From NCBI GenBank assembly GCA_009911175.1, contig QXWX01000150.1, positions 1-12,161 of the forward strand: DNA of 12,161 nt, read 5' to 3'. Under the pieces are notes generated by a model, which saw nothing but the letters and a program-made list of their open reading frames with translations, ran no database searches and was not told the DNA's origin. The DNA is from Lachnospiraceae bacterium (lineage in GTDB: Bacteria; Bacillota_A; Clostridia; Lachnospirales; Lachnospiraceae). The position numbers and the translations under genes are program-made. Below, one piece after another: positions 11,623 through 12,161 of the stretch (positions within the stretch are counted from its first letter, which is position 1; each line of letters opens with the position of its first letter).

Positions 11623-12161
11623 GTGCGCCCAGATAGGGCGCAATGTTTAACGGGTGGAAATCCCGTTTGATAAGATGTTAACCACATCATCAGTAGCAAC
11701 CCAGAGCATGCGGTAGTAATATCGTAGGCGAAGCATGGGAAGTTAGGTGGTAGGGTCATAAGGCAGGTTAGCCACGAAAGGTTTAATCAGTGTGCCGACA
11801 CTGTTAGGAAAGTGGAAGGCAACATGTGGGACAATCGTTAGGGTGAGATGTCACACAGCACTGCGGGGTTTGGAGTCAGCCATGCCACACAATGACATTG
11901 CGTTAACTGGGGAGAACCTGTATCTCTCCGTATGGGGTGTGACCATGCGGTATGCCCGACAACTCACGGAGGAGGGCAAACGGAGTACAGGTAGTCGGAT
12001 GGACGGATAGTACCGGAGAAGGCGGGCAATGCCGCCGGAGGGAAGCCGAGAGCGGGCTGTGCCTCGCAGCCCTTCCATGCAAAACAATATCGAAGAGGAA
12101 ACATAAACCATACCCAGAGGTGGAACGATTATGGGAACGAAATTGGAGAGAATATCTCAAC
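11623..12161 (+). mobile_element. Group II intron, 5' part (domains I to IV), continuing past the window
   Basis: Self-splicing retroelement RNA. The 5' end is the canonical GTGCG, with GCGCCC-AGATA-GGGCGC as the first hairpin of domain I. The RNA region is structured, free of long supported reading frames and has the typical motifs of bacterial introns (GGTAGTAATATCGTAGG, GGTTAGCC, GGAGAACCTGTATCTCC hairpin). EBS1 TAGGAA (11805-11810) pairs fully with IBS1. EBS2 is not certain: ATGGGAA near 11737 could pair with TTTCCAT at 11606-11612, but the spacing is unusual. Domain IV opens before 12131, where the maturase gene starts. It is inserted on the plus strand between genes, about 45 bases after repeat copy 2. 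Open frames inside it on both strands are chance. Confidence 0.93.
12131..12161 (+). CDS. ltrA: Group II intron reverse transcriptase/maturase, N-terminal fragment
   Basis: ATG preceded by GAGGTGG (7 bases spacing) opens MGTKLERISQ, cut by the window edge. This N-terminus is the usual one for intron-encoded proteins of this bacterial intron type, which act as maturase for splicing and as reverse transcriptase for mobility. Only ten residues are visible, so completeness cannot be judged. Confidence 0.8.
   Translation, partial: MGTKLERISQ

Noticed and set aside
11792..12160. Open frames on both strands within the group II intron
   Set aside because: They lie in the structured RNA domains upstream of the maturase start and have no domain or conserved features.

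Overview
The window looks like a chromosomal accessory region of a Gram-positive anaerobe of the Clostridia, most likely a Lachnospiraceae-type gut bacterium. The basis is strong AAAGGAGG-type ribosome binding sites, an agr-type quorum-sensing locus with a probable serine (lactone) signal peptide, an Rpn/PD-(D/E)XK protein of the kind common in that family, and a bacterial group II intron whose protein begins MGTKLERISQ. The taxonomic call is inference from protein style; no rRNA or marker gene is present.

Layout: (1) 54-737, minus: an Rpn-family nuclease/transposase-like protein with an apparently clipped C-terminus, then about 460 bases with no convincing gene. (2) 1201-4712: a complete but rearranged agr circuit. 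agrA (LytTR response regulator) is on minus, agrB (peptide-processing protease) on plus, agrC (GHKL sensor kinase) on minus and agrD (signal precursor) on plus. agrA/agrB diverge from a 357-bp region full of repeated promoter/leader modules. agrB/agrC converge on strong hairpins. agrC/agrD diverge from a second regulatory region. (3) 4713-8101: a visibly AT-richer segment. It holds a possible 18-residue amphipathic peptide, a C39-peptidase ABC exporter (PCAT), and three tandem paralogous small genes. Each encodes a short leader ending in Gly-Gly and a His/Cys-rich core with a HYHW-x-C motif and four Cys. The third copy carries an in-frame TAG at the Trp position. (4) 8131-8216: two hairpins, one a perfect 16-bp palindrome. 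(5) 8269-11506: a MacB/BceA-type ATPase and a large 8-TM FtsX-type permease. (6) 11623-end: the 5' part of a group II intron, with its IBS1 and EBS1 visible, running off the window.

Proposed working model: AgrD is processed by AgrB, sensed by AgrC, and AgrA-P activates agrB, agrD and possibly the neighbouring peptide genes. The PCAT cleaves the leaders after GG and exports about 50-residue His/Cys-rich peptides. The MacB/FtsX-type transporter is a candidate self-protection or efflux system. The peptide family is not one I recognise, and it is the best candidate here for something undescribed. That the agr circuit controls it is inferred from adjacency only.
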